Assembly: GCF_007981265.1 (NCBI RefSeq)
Contig: NZ_CP034363.1
Span: forward strand, 2,852,001 to 2,916,000
Source of the DNA: Pantoea sp. CCBC3-3-1
Lineage (GTDB): Bacteria > Pseudomonadota > Gammaproteobacteria > Enterobacterales > Enterobacteriaceae
Direction: 5' to 3'
Length of the DNA stretch: 64,000 bases
A program made the translations under genes and the position numbers. Below are positions 23,752 through 31,373 of the stretch, one piece after another. The notes beneath the pieces were generated by a model. That model saw nothing but the letters and a program-made list of their open reading frames with translations. It had not been told where the DNA came from and made no database searches. Position 1 is the stretch's first letter; each line of letters opens with the position of its first letter.

Positions 23752-24578
23752 GCGGCCCCCCCGCCGTTAGTTGGGATGCCAGCTCGGTACTCAGCCAGGA
23801 TGCGGTTGATTTCTTCAGAGTAATCAGGGCTAAATTCCAAACGAGGCCCCAAAATTTCGTCAAAGAATTTTGCATTCACCAGCAGCTCTACCAGACGCCG
23901 GGCTTTCTTGGCGCTGAATTGCGGCATGGCGTCGCTCTTGGTCAGCTTCTTCTTACCGGCAGCACGGGCCTTATCCATCTGGGCCAGCGCCACTGATTCC
24001 GCCCTGGCGCCATGTTGCTGTGAAAGTGCTACGGCTGTTGTCGGGGCTACTTCGCCAGATTTGACCATTGCGATCAGACCATCGCCACATTCCAGCAGCT
24101 GGAGGTGATAACTCACATCCGCCACTGAGCGTTTTACCTTCTTCGCTATCTCCGCAGGTTCCCAGCCCTGATTACTGAGCCGTTGATATGCCGCAGCACG
24201 TTCCAGTGGGGCCAGCGCCTTACCCTGTGAGCTGGTGACCATAAACGCGATGCGATCGGCTTCAGTCCCAACAAAATCCTTGCACTCCAGCCTGGCGACT
24301 TCATGCCCGGCATCGGTAGCCATCTTCGCGCCGTAATAGCGGTGATGGCCGTCGATAACTTTTACGCCCTGCTCTGTTACCTGGACCGCCAAAGGCGGCA
24401 CAAACTCACCAGCGATAAACGCATCGCGGAATTCTGCGACATGTTCCTGATCGATTTCACGGACGTTATAGCCAAGTTCGACATATAATTCGCTCAGCGG
24501 AACCAGAAACGTTTTTTTAACGGTCGTTTCGGTGCCGTTTTTGTCTTTTGCCTTGTAAAGCAGTGATAAAGAACTCAT
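23748..24578 (-). CDS. ParB-like nuclease-domain protein
   Basis: A 276-residue protein with ParB/Srx fold: VPLSELYVELGYNVREIDQE, PPLAVQVTEQGVKVIDGHHR (the GxxR-type ParB box reads DGHHRYYGA), then an HTH (EPAEIAKKVKRSVADVSYHL). It overlaps the O start by ATGA. ParB-family proteins act in partition or transcription. In phages they can regulate or modify DNA. No ParA or centromere-like repeats are seen nearby, so partition is unlikely. Confidence 0.8.
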   Translation of the reverse strand: MSSLSLLYKAKDKNGTETTVKKTFLVPLSELYVELGYNVREIDQEHVAEFRDAFIAGEFVPPLAVQVTEQGVKVIDGHHRYYGAKMATDAGHEVARLECKDFVGTEADRIAFMVTSSQGKALAPLERAAAYQRLSNQGWEPAEIAKKVKRSVADVSYHLQLLECGDGLIAMVKSGEVAPTTAVALSQQHGARAESVALAQMDKARAAGKKKLTKSDAMPQFSAKKARRLVELLVNAKFFDEILGPRLEFSPDYSEEINRILAEYRAGIPTNGGGAA

Positions 24579-24612
24579 AATTACTCCTGTAAATTGATCC
24601 AGTCTTTTCGCA

Positions 24613-24885
24613 TCAGGCCTCGAAGCTGTTCGCGCAGCTCGGGGCTTTTTCTTTTCCTATCACCGCCTCAACTGCCTGCCTGGCAACCTCAGCTATCAGG
24701 CTTGTTTCCCATACCTTTTCCAGCAGCACGAAAACCGTCGCCATATCGCGCAGGTTTAATCGGCTCACCTTCGATTCATGCCATCCGGCTTCAGCAGCGA
24801 GAACGCGTTGGCCCTTGTGCGTCAGCCGGGATCGGAGTTCAGTCTCCACCTGGTTAATCAACTTGCTGTTACTTGCGTTTTCCAT
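24613..24885 (-). CDS. cII: CII lysogeny activator
   Basis: A 90-residue protein with the CII N-terminus (KLINQVETELRSRLTHKGQR) and HTH (VLAAEAGWHESKVSRLNL). CII activates the promoters for establishment of cI and integrase. It is second in the PR operon after cro and nutR, as in lambda. Confidence 0.9.
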   Translation of the reverse strand: MENASNSKLINQVETELRSRLTHKGQRVLAAEAGWHESKVSRLNLRDMATVFVLLEKVWETSLIAEVARQAVEAVIGKEKAPSCANSFEA

Positions 24886-24952
24886 TTCGTATGATTTCTA
24901 TGTTGAATAGTTAATTACGTGCGAAGGCCGTAAGCCTTCACGTTGTTGTTTG

Positions 24953-24988
24953 GGGTGAAACACCCTCAGCCAGATTGTTTAAAGAGCG
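24953..24988 (-). promoter_or_regulatory. nutR antitermination site
   Basis: On the minus strand CGCTCTTTA (boxA, 24980-24988) is followed after 14 bases by GGGTG-ttt-CACCC (boxB, 24953-24965). It lies between cro and cII and matches the nutL site in element order and spacing. Binding by this prophage's N is expected. Confidence 0.75.
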
Positions 24989-24995
24989 GTACTGC

Positions 24996-25199
24996 TTAAG
25001 CGGCCTGGATATCACGCTTGCTGCTGGGGAATGGCTTAAGTTCCTCAGCAATCACCCGTCCATTTTCAAAGATGGTGACCGTGATATTTCTCCCTGATGA
25101 AAGAGCTTTACTGATGGCGCTTTGACGTACATTGAAAATCTCAGCGGCCTTCTCTTGCCCGTTCCGGGAGACGAACACTGACAAAGGCAGTTTTTCCAT
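24996..25199 (-). CDS. cro: Cro repressor
   Basis: A 67-residue protein from ATG 25199 (MEKLPLSVFVSRNGQEKAAE) with an HTH (AAEIFNVRQSAISKALSSGR) and a short beta tail. It is the first gene of PR, divergent from cI. Cro turns down PRM and PL/PR. A GGAGA ribosome site precedes the start. The upstream extension into cI control DNA is not real. Confidence 0.88.
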   Translation of the reverse strand: MEKLPLSVFVSRNGQEKAAEIFNVRQSAISKALSSGRNITVTIFENGRVIAEELKPFPSSKRDIQAA

Positions 25200-25224
25200 G
25201 ATTGTCTCCTTAAAAACAGAACTT

Positions 25225-25292
25225 ATTATCACCAATAGTAATGAAATAGTCAACACTAACGGTGATTGGTGATTATTCCTCGTGGTTATAAA
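25225..25292. promoter_or_regulatory. OR region with PR and PRM
   Basis: On the minus strand PR has TTGACT (25248-25253) and GATAAT (25225-25230) with 17-base spacing. Operators with the core ATCACCxxTAGTG lie at 25228-25242 and 25254-25266, and a third half at 25266-25274. PRM for cI has TATAAA at 25287-25292, eight bases from the cI ATG, so cI message from PRM is probably leaderless. The design matches OL at 28392. Confidence 0.75.
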
Positions 25293-25300
25293 ATGGCAGT

Positions 25301-26008
25301 ATGAAAAAGAAACCCTTAACACCAGAACAGATCGCTGATGCCAACCGGTTAAAAGCGATTTTTGAAAACAAAAAGAAAGTTCTTGGCTTGTCTCAAGAGA
25401 CGCTGGCTGAGCGGATGGGTATGGGACAAAGTGGCGTAGCGCAACTGCTGAATGGCTCAAATGCTATCGGCCCGGCCCATGCTGCCAGGCTAGCCAAAAT
25501 ACTTGGTGTTTCGGTAGAAGATTTTAGTCCCAGCATTGCGGCGGAAATTGCAGATATGTACGCATCGTTGCAGGGTTCGCCAGCTGCGAAGCCACAATAC
25601 GAGTATCCACTCTTTGCGCATGTGCAAGCCGGCCCCTTTGCTGAAATCGGCAGCTACACGGCCAGTGATGCTAAGGCATGGGTGCCAACGACGAAGAAAG
25701 CCAGCGAGAAAGCATTCTGGCTTGAAGTTAAGGGGCACTCTATGACGGCCCCACAAGGAGTTCGCCCGAGCTTCCCGGAGGGAATGCTTATTCTGGTTGA
25801 TCCGGCCGTAAATGTTGAGCCAGGTGATTTCTGCGTGGCAGCTGCTAACGGCTATTCAGAGGCAACCTTCAAGAAGTATGACCTTGATTCAGGCATAAGC
25901 TATCTGGTGCCGCTGAATCCGGCATACAGGACGATTGACTGCGATCACAGCATTCGCATCATCGGCAAAGTGGTTAAGGCCCAGTGGCCGGAAGAGACGT
26001 TTGGGTAA
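25301..26008 (+). CDS. cI: CI repressor
   Basis: A 235-residue lambda-type repressor. HTH at residues about 30-60 ([20 protein letters not shown]), hinge with the Ala-Gly cleavage site (AHVQAGPF, near residue 108), and an S24 domain with the Ser in KGHSMTAP (about 150) and the Lys in ATFKKYD (about 190). Unlike the repressor at 2864, all autocleavage residues are present, so RecA/SOS induction should work. It maintains lysogeny from the OR and OL operators. Confidence 0.92.
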   Translation: MKKKPLTPEQIADANRLKAIFENKKKVLGLSQETLAERMGMGQSGVAQLLNGSNAIGPAHAARLAKILGVSVEDFSPSIAAEIADMYASLQGSPAAKPQYEYPLFAHVQAGPFAEIGSYTASDAKAWVPTTKKASEKAFWLEVKGHSMTAPQGVRPSFPEGMLILVDPAVNVEPGDFCVAAANGYSEATFKKYDLDSGISYLVPLNPAYRTIDCDHSIRIIGKVVKAQWPEETFG

Positions 26009-26117
26009 TATGAAGTCGCAGAGTTGCAGCCTTTTCAGTCACAAACTCGTTGACGGCAAATCAGTGATGCACAAGAATGAAAGTGTGTAATAGGCATTTT
26101 TTTTGTATTGAGGATTT

Positions 26118-27242
26118 ATGGCTCAGGCTTTTATAAACAGGAAAATGTTAACGTGGGCGAGAGAAAGAGCGAATCTTTCTACAAGCTATGTTGCATTAAA
26201 AATGAAAAAAAAACCGGAACTCATTGAAAAATGGGAAGACGGCTCTCATCCTGTTTCTTTTGCTGAAGCACAAAAATTCGCAGATATCGCCAATATCCCT
26301 TTTGGTTGTCTTTATCTTGATAAACCAATTGATGAAAATCTACCTATACCTGACCGACGCACCATTGGAAGCAGGGATGTTGACATCTCTCTTGAGCTCA
26401 GAGACACCTTAACGGATGTGATGATAAAGGTTGATTGGTATAAAGAATATTCTGCAGAAGTTGGTCTTGACAAGGCAGACCTTGTTGGAAAATACAACAA
26501 AAATACCCCTTACACAATCCTTGTAAAAGAACTAAGAAGCCGGCTTTTAGTTAGCATTCCGCCTAAAAGTGGAAAATGGGAAGATTTTTTTACAAAATTA
26601 ACTAAAGAAGTCGAAAGAAATGGAATTTTAGTAATGAAAAATGGGGTTGTTAAGAACAACACTCATAGGCCCATTAATGTAAAAGATTTCCGTGGTTTCT
26701 GCGTGGCGGACGAAAGAGCACCAGTTATTTTTATTAATAACAATGATGCGAAGTCCGCGCAATTATTTACTCTTATCCATGAGTTGGCTCACCTCATGAT
26801 CGGCGAATCTGCTATAAGCGATCTAGACCACAACAATAAATCTAGAGAGGAGCAACTGTGTAATGCTGTTGCCGCTGAATTTCTGGTGCCGGAAGATAAA
26901 ATGAAGGACAGATGGATAGATGATTCCGATTGGGAACAGAATATCCACTCTTTGACCAGCTTCTTTAAGGTTAGCCGGTGGGTAATTGCAAGAAGAGCTT
27001 TGACTCTAAACCTTATTACTGAGAGTCAATATGTATCTTACGTCGCTAAAATCAATGATAAATCTCCCGGTGGTGGCGGTTCTTACCCAAGAACTCAAAA
27101 AGGGAGAGTTAGCGAAACCTTTGCTAAAGCTGTTGTGACTCAGGCATTAGAAGGCAAGTTGCTTTTGAGAGAAGCACAAAGATTAACCGGCATTCGACCA
27201 AGCAAAATCAATGAATTCGCTCAGAAGGAATTGGGACTTTGA
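26118..27242 (+). CDS. XRE-ImmA/IrrE metallopeptidase, probable antitoxin/regulator
   Basis: A 374-residue protein. N-terminal HTH (about residues 10-65; NLSTSYVALKMKKKPELIEK), then an ImmA/IrrE zinc peptidase domain with HExxH in FTLIHELAHLMIGES (near 220) and the second Glu in NAVAAEFLVPE. ImmA-type peptidases cleave phage or ICE repressors. The stop overlaps the DUF4411 gene, a pairing known from comparative genomics as a toxin-antitoxin type module. It sits between cI and N, the lambda rexAB position, and is AT-rich compared with the phage core. Confidence 0.85.
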   Translation: MAQAFINRKMLTWARERANLSTSYVALKMKKKPELIEKWEDGSHPVSFAEAQKFADIANIPFGCLYLDKPIDENLPIPDRRTIGSRDVDISLELRDTLTDVMIKVDWYKEYSAEVGLDKADLVGKYNKNTPYTILVKELRSRLLVSIPPKSGKWEDFFTKLTKEVERNGILVMKNGVVKNNTHRPINVKDFRGFCVADERAPVIFINNNDAKSAQLFTLIHELAHLMIGESAISDLDHNNKSREEQLCNAVAAEFLVPEDKMKDRWIDDSDWEQNIHSLTSFFKVSRWVIARRALTLNLITESQYVSYVAKINDKSPGGGGSYPRTQKGRVSETFAKAVVTQALEGKLLLREAQRLTGIRPSKINEFAQKELGL

Positions 27243-27739
27243 CATATATCATCGACTCAAACATTTTCATCCAAGCTCAAAATGAATATTACTGCATGGA
27301 TATATGCCCGGGTTTTTGGGATTTTTTATCTGAGCGATTTTATTCCGGGGAATTGTTAAGCATTAAAAATGTCTATGATGAAATTGCTCATAGAGATGAT
27401 CCAATTTATGACTGGGTGAAAGACAGAAAAATCTTTTTTTCAGCTGTCGACGATGAAGCAACACAAAGAAATTTTGCAGATATTGCTAAATATGTTCAGA
27501 CGGAATATGGGTCAAGAAAGAAAGACAATCATAACATTGCTCCGTTTTTGAGCGTTGCTGATCCATGGTTAATCGCAAAGGCAAAATCTTTATCTGCAAC
27601 TATAGTAACTCATGAAGTCAGGGCTAAGGGAAGCCCAAAACCAAAAATCCCTGACATTTGTGACCATTTTGGTGTTAGCTTCATTAGAACCAACGAATTA
27701 CTGCGAAGTTTACAAATTAGGTTCATTAAAGAATTATAA
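27239..27739 (+). CDS. DUF4411 PIN-like protein, probable toxin
   Basis: A 166-residue protein beginning MTYIIDSNIFIQAQNEYY: the first acidic residue of a PIN-type nuclease (IDSN), further acidic positions in VYDEIAHRDD and SVADPWLIAKAK, and a final VTHE. DUF4411 proteins are PIN-related putative RNases. ATGA overlap with the upstream XRE-ImmA gene implies coupled expression, as for toxin and antitoxin. A terminator follows. A role in excluding other phages is inference from place and family. Confidence 0.8.
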   Translation: MTYIIDSNIFIQAQNEYYCMDICPGFWDFLSERFYSGELLSIKNVYDEIAHRDDPIYDWVKDRKIFFSAVDDEATQRNFADIAKYVQTEYGSRKKDNHNIAPFLSVADPWLIAKAKSLSATIVTHEVRAKGSPKPKIPDICDHFGVSFIRTNELLRSLQIRFIKEL

Positions 27740-27766
27740 AAAGAGCAATTATCTCCACCCCCGTAT

Positions 27767-27792
27767 AGCCCGCCACTGAGCGGGCTTTTTTG
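27767..27792 (+). terminator. Terminator after the DUF4411 gene
   Basis: AGCCCGC-cactga-GCGGGCT followed by six T. Confidence 0.7.
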
Positions 27793-27897
27793 TGCCTGCA
27801 ATTTGCCTTTAAACAGGTCAGTTTTTGTAATGTTTTTGATGAGTTTAATAAAATAATTTGTTAAGATATTTCCGATTGCAATCAAAGGAAAATATAA

Positions 27898-28254
27898 GTG
27901 AAAAAGATTTTAGCTTTAGCTGCGGTAGTAATGGCGCTGGCCGGATGTAGCAACCGTGTAGCAGATCTCACTGTTGCCAGTACTAAAAACTATAATTTGA
28001 ACTCGAATAACTTCGTCAAAGGCGCTCGCGTGAAGGCTGAAGACGCCGCCCCAGTGGTAATTTTCCCGCTAGGAATTCCTAACGTGAAAACCGCCATTGA
28101 CAGAGCTATTGAGAAGAATCGTTGCTCAGTTGCTCTATCAGATGTAGTAGTCACTCAGTTCAACTACTCCTTCCTCTTTGGCCGGTTTGGATACATTATC
28201 GAAGGTACTGAAGTTATCGATCGCGGCCAGCCTGGCTGCGAGAACGCCAGCTAA
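27898..28254 (+). CDS. Prophage lipoprotein (118 aa)
   Basis: A signal and lipobox (MKKILALAAVVMALAGCSNR; LAGC) then a conserved-looking domain (VADLTVASTKNYNLNSNNFV, IPNVKTAIDRAIEKN, FGRFGYIIEGTEVIDRG). The acylated Cys is at residue 17. Position between cI and N suggests expression in the lysogen. Surface lipoproteins encoded here can block superinfection or alter the host, but no specific family role is proven. It has its own ribosome site and terminator. Confidence 0.8.
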   Translation: MKKILALAAVVMALAGCSNRVADLTVASTKNYNLNSNNFVKGARVKAEDAAPVVIFPLGIPNVKTAIDRAIEKNRCSVALSDVVVTQFNYSFLFGRFGYIIEGTEVIDRGQPGCENAS

Positions 28255-28272
28255 TAAAGCTTAACTGTAATC

Positions 28273-28298
28273 AACCCGGCCGCCGCGCCGGGTTTTTT
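28273..28298 (+). terminator. Terminator after the lipoprotein gene
   Basis: AACCCGGC...GCCGGGTT with six T. Confidence 0.7.
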
Positions 28299-28391
28299 GT
28301 GCCTACTACCCAGCCCCCTCCCACCCTAGATACAACTCCTGAAACTAAATTTCCTTTAAATTCATGAATATCAACACCGCCCGTAATAATT

Positions 28392-28432
28392 TATCACCAT
28401 TAGTGTTGACTATAAAATTACTAATGGTGATA
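28392..28432 (+). promoter_or_regulatory. OL/PL region
   Basis: ATCACCATTAGTG at 28393-28405 and its inverted copy ACTAATGGTGAT flank TTGACT (28406-28411), with GATACT 17 bases later. The layout copies PR almost base for base. It drives leftward early transcription (rightward in this window) of N, recE/recT and int. Confidence 0.75.
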
Positions 28433-28477
28433 CTAACTCCCATCAGCCGGACGCTGGCAGACACGAAACGGACTTAC

Positions 28478-28513
28478 TGCTCTTTAACAATCAGGATTGA
28501 GGGTGATACACCC
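28478..28513 (+). promoter_or_regulatory. nutL antitermination site
   Basis: TGCTCTTTA (boxA, 28478-28486), 14 bases, then GGGTG-ata-CACCC (boxB, 28501-28513). It lies between PL and the N gene. The spacing is the same as in nutR. Confidence 0.75.
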
Positions 28514-28644
28514 CACCAGAGTGCAGTTGGCTTTGGGATGCAGGCAGAAGCCAACCTCTTCGGCGGAGGCGCTTGGCAATGAGTACGCGACCGGGGTTAG
28601 TCGCCCGGCTGTCTGCATCACCTAAGCCAATTACAGGAGGCTCT

Positions 28645-28893
28645 ATGCCACGCAATAAGCAAAAGAATCTGGCTCGTGCAGCAGCGCACCGGGCTGAGAA
28701 AGCCGGGCAGCAGCGTTTTGAACGCAAGATTGAAGCAGCGCTATCTGGCTGCTCCGATCGAGTACTGAAAGCAGTGAACGCTCCGAGCGTGCGCAGTAAG
28801 CCGCAGCCAAGTGCTGACAATCTATGCTTGGGCGACGTTGCTTTGTACGCCGCCGGGTTCCGCAAGAAAACAGAAACAGTGACAGCGAGGTGA
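28645..28893 (+). CDS. N: Antitermination protein N (P22 gene 24-like)
   Basis: An 82-residue basic protein. The N-terminus is an arginine/lysine-rich RNA-binding helix (MPRNKQKNLARAAAHRAEKA). The C-terminus (DVALYAAGFRKKTETVTAR) closely resembles the end of P22 N as I recall it (VALYAAGHRKSKQITAR). An AGGAGG ribosome site supports the ATG at 28645. It acts at nutL and nutR to suppress early terminators. Confidence 0.82.
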   Translation: MPRNKQKNLARAAAHRAEKAGQQRFERKIEAALSGCSDRVLKAVNAPSVRSKPQPSADNLCLGDVALYAAGFRKKTETVTAR

Positions 28894-28895
28894 GT

Positions 28896-29165
28896 ATGTT
28901 GCTTAAACTGCCGAAGGGTATGAAATGGCAACCTTTGCCCTTACCTCGAAAGTGCCCTTGCTGCGGCGCTGATTTAGAAAAAATCGTGAGCGCCCAAATA
29001 AGCCAAAAACAATCCAAAGATACACAGGACAGTGCCAGTAAAGCTGAAAGCTCTTTTATGCCCGGATGCCAAAAACTGACGCCCCGAAGCTTCCTGAAGT
29101 ATTGTTTTAAGAGGGTGATTCTTCCATTCACCAAGCCCAAAAAAAATCACGCCAAGCGAGATTAG
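28896..29165 (+). CDS. Zinc-ribbon early protein, 3' part doubtful
   Basis: Starts two bases after N with a GAGG site. The first 30 residues (MLLKLPKGMKWQPLPLPRKC, then CPCCGADL) look like a genuine small zinc protein. From about 28974 the frame is antisense to a membrane-protein gene and has Lys/Ser-rich filler, so the original C-terminus may have been replaced when that gene was inserted. Function unknown. Confidence 0.4.
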   Translation: MLLKLPKGMKWQPLPLPRKCPCCGADLEKIVSAQISQKQSKDTQDSASKAESSFMPGCQKLTPRSFLKYCFKRVILPFTKPKKNHAKRD

Positions 29166-29291
29166 CAGGCTTGGTTTTGTCGGCAGGTTGGGAAGTAAAC
29201 CTGCTGCCGTAGCAATAAACGCGAATGTTCCGATCCAAATAAAGACCTTGTACCAGGCATCTAATGCCAGTTTAGAAAGAATACTATCCAT
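28974..29291 (-). CDS. Small membrane protein, antisense to the early operon
   Basis: A 105-residue protein with three hydrophobic segments (VFIWIGTFAFIATAAGLL, PSLLISLGVIFFGLG, FSFTGTVLCIFGLFLAYLG). Hydropathy and a clean start (MDSILSKLALDAWYKVFIWI) favour a real gene over the plus-strand overlap. It points against the N operon, so it should be expressed from its own promoter in the lysogen. No family recognised. Confidence 0.6.
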   Translation of the reverse strand: MDSILSKLALDAWYKVFIWIGTFAFIATAAGLLPNLPTKPSLLISLGVIFFGLGEWKNHPLKTILQEASGRQFLASGHKRAFSFTGTVLCIFGLFLAYLGAHDFF

Positions 29292-29401
29292 TTTTTCTCA
29301 AATCACTGTAGGGGTGATTTAAGGATACAAGGAATCTCGCTGTAGGGGTATGGCGGGCGCACCTCGCCTGATGTGGTTAAAAGCAGGCACCTAACTATAC
29401 T

Positions 29402-29424
29402 AGGCCGCATATGCGGCCTTTTTT
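29402..29424 (+). terminator. Palindromic terminator
   Basis: AGGCCGCATATGCGGCCT is a perfect palindrome followed by TTTTT. Confidence 0.65.
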
Positions 29425-29535
29425 ACACCTGTATATCATTGCTGGTTTGCGAGCTGGCACAGATATGCAACCTACTGAATAAAGAAACCACCCATGCAAA
29501 TCGCTATTGCAAGGGCGCTTACAGTATTCACTGAT

Positions 29536-29883
29536 TTAAGAAGTTGTAGAAAGGCCGGTAATTTCGGTAAGACCTTCGTGATTTATTACGGGTTCAGCCT
29601 GGTCTACAGCTCTTGATATGGTGAGTAAATCTTGCAACTCTGTAAGAAGAATAGCTGCATCGGTTTTCAGGACATCATCGGAATCAGCGGATTCAATTAC
29701 TGTGTTGATAGCCTTGTTCGCGCTTTCGATCATCTCTGTGACACCGCCCTGTTTACTGACGGCCAGTACAAGAGCACTGATCAATAGCGATTGCGCTTCT
29801 ACTCGAGCCGTAAGCTGTTTAGTTTCAGCGTCTATTTTTGAAATTTTAGCTAACATGCTCAAAACGACGTTTTTCATATCCAC
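29536..29883 (-). CDS. Helical prophage protein of unknown function (115 aa)
   Basis: Starts MDMKNVVLSMLAKISKIDAE with a coiled-coil N-terminus (ETKQLTARVEAQSLLISALV) and an acidic helical middle. It is transcribed against the early operon and flanked by the duplicated gene start, so it is probably an acquired accessory gene. GGGGG just upstream acts as ribosome site. No family recognised. Confidence 0.6.
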   Translation of the reverse strand: MDMKNVVLSMLAKISKIDAETKQLTARVEAQSLLISALVLAVSKQGGVTEMIESANKAINTVIESADSDDVLKTDAAILLTELQDLLTISRAVDQAEPVINHEGLTEITGLSTTS

Positions 29884-30011
29884 CCCCCTTGCAAAAGGGG
29901 GATTTTACGCTAGCGGCCTATGGCTGCAAGATAAATAATCCTAAAAAGCATCAGGTTCTAGCTTAGATAGAAGCGGATTTTTTACGCCAAAAAAACTGTT
30001 GCTCCGCATTT

Positions 30012-30036
30012 GCCCGCCACCGTGCGGGCTTTTTTA
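30012..30036 (+). terminator. Hairpin terminator
   Basis: GCCCGC-caccgt-GCGGGC followed by six T. Confidence 0.65.
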
Positions 30037-30103
30037 TGCCTATAACAAAGCGGCTTCACAGAGGCCTCTCCGTTATGAAACCCACTAACTAAGGAAATCA
30101 CCC

Positions 30104-30271
30104 ATGCAAATCGCTATTGCAGGGGCGGCATGCGGTCGCCCTTTCCACGCCATTAACAGCATTCAGTTTAACCGTTCCAACATCCTGACCAGCGCTTCGT
30201 TCACCCCGCCGCCACGTAAAAGCTGGCTGCAAAAGCTTTGGGAAATGCTCTGTTCAGAGGGCCGTCCATGA
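30104..30271 (+). CDS. Small early phage protein (55 aa)
   Basis: Reads MQIAIAGAACGRPFHAINSI and ends EMLCSEGRP, with an ATGA overlap to the next gene that supports real translation. Preceded by AAGGAAA. A Pro/Lys motif (TPPPRKSWLQKLW) precedes the end. Function unknown. Confidence 0.6.
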   Translation: MQIAIAGAACGRPFHAINSIQFNRSNILTSASFTPPPRKSWLQKLWEMLCSEGRP

Positions 30272-30555
30272 ATCGCTTCGTAATGTACGACCGCAACGAA
30301 CAGGCGAAACACGATGCTGAGGCTGCCCAGGTAGCGCGTGATGAATGGATCCGCACCAAAGCTGCTGAGCTGGCTGACAGCTTCCCCGAAACAGCTATGG
30401 AGTTTTACAGGCCGTCTTTAGTTATGTCTCCCTATCGTGTCGGCCTCGACTCAGACGAAGCGCAAGATGCATACGCCGCATTCGTTGACGCTGTCTGCCA
30501 GGCTAAAGCGAAGCAACTTTACGTTGAAGCATATTTTTTGGGTGAGGTGGCGTGA
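30268..30555 (+). CDS. Early phage protein upstream of RecE (95 aa)
   Basis: Starts MNRFVMYDRNEQAKHDAEAA, helical and acidic. Overlaps the upstream gene by ATGA and the recE start by TGATG, so it is co-translated with the recombination genes. No recognised domain. Confidence 0.65.
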   Translation: MNRFVMYDRNEQAKHDAEAAQVARDEWIRTKAAELADSFPETAMEFYRPSLVMSPYRVGLDSDEAQDAYAAFVDAVCQAKAKQLYVEAYFLGEVA

Positions 30556-31373
30556 TGGAACCGGGTCTTTATCTCAATATCAGCAATGAGGATTACCACG
30601 CCGGTGCTGGTGTCAGTAAATCGCAGCTGGACGATATCCTGATTAATCCGGCGATCTTCAAGTGGCGTAAGGAAGCGCCGGTCGACACTGAAAAGCTTAA
30701 GGCGCTGGATATGGGTACCGCCCTGCATTGCCTTCTGCTGGAGCCGCAGGAATTTGATAAGCGCTTTATCGTGGCCCCGGAATTTAACCGGCGCACGACC
30801 GCAGGCAAAGAAGATGAAAAGCAGTTCCTGAAAGACTGCGAAAACGCTGGCATGACAGTTATGGATGCCGAACAGGGTCGCAAGCTGATGCTGATGCGCG
30901 AAAGTGCGCTGGCCCACCCTGCCGCACGCTGGCTGCTTGAGGCTGAGGGCCATTGTGAGGCATCTGTTTACTGGAACGACGAGGAGACTGGCGAGCTTTG
31001 CCGGTTCCGACCGGACAAGTTCCTCAACGGCCAGCCCGTGGTAGTCGATGTAAAAAAGGTCGCTGATATGGATCGCTTCCCACGCCATGTCGAAGAGTTC
31101 CGCTATCACATGCAGGACGCCATGTACCGTGAAGGCTTTTACCGGCACTTCAACGAATACCCCATGTTTATCTTCATCGCCGTGAGCGAAACCATCGACT
31201 GTGGCCGTTACCCCACCCGCGTTTTCCAGCTCGAAGAAGAAGACACCGCCGCAGGCTTTGAATTGTTTCGCCGCAGCCTGGACACCTATCACGAATGCCG
31301 CACGACTGATAGCTGGGGCGGCATTGAAGAAATCACCCGCCCGGCCTGGGCGAAGAAAAAGGATCACTCATGA
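30555..31373 (+). CDS. recE: RecE-like exonuclease (exonuclease VIII C-domain type)
   Basis: A 272-residue protein: PGLYLNISNEDYHAGAGVSK at the N-terminus, MGTALHCLLLEPQEF (His and Glu positions), and the PD-(D/E)xK core FRPDKFLNGQPVVVDVKKV near residue 150. It degrades one strand of double-stranded DNA 5'-3' to feed RecT. Length fits the phage RecE exonuclease domain rather than full Rac RecE. Directly followed by recT. Confidence 0.88.
   Translation: MEPGLYLNISNEDYHAGAGVSKSQLDDILINPAIFKWRKEAPVDTEKLKALDMGTALHCLLLEPQEFDKRFIVAPEFNRRTTAGKEDEKQFLKDCENAGMTVMDAEQGRKLMLMRESALAHPAARWLLEAEGHCEASVYWNDEETGELCRFRPDKFLNGQPVVVDVKKVADMDRFPRHVEEFRYHMQDAMYREGFYRHFNEYPMFIFIAVSETIDCGRYPTRVFQLEEEDTAAGFELFRRSLDTYHECRTTDSWGGIEEITRPAWAKKKDHS

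Larger units (their letters stand above)
29491..30126. repeat. Duplicated start of a small early gene flanking a moron
   Basis: CACCCATGCAAATCGCTATTGC occurs at 29490-29511 and again at 30100-30121. The second copy opens the 55-codon gene at 30104; the first runs into unrelated sequence. Between them lies the minus-strand gene 29536-29883. The pattern suggests an insertion by recombination at the gene start. Confidence 0.55.

Noticed and set aside
29298..29321. AATCAC...GTGATT dyad as an extra CI operator
   Set aside because: The half-sites resemble those of OL/OR but the spacing is two bases wider, so a shared repressor site is unlikely.
30519..31367. Long antisense frame over recE
   Set aside because: RecE on the plus strand has clear family motifs; the antisense frame is a codon-bias shadow.
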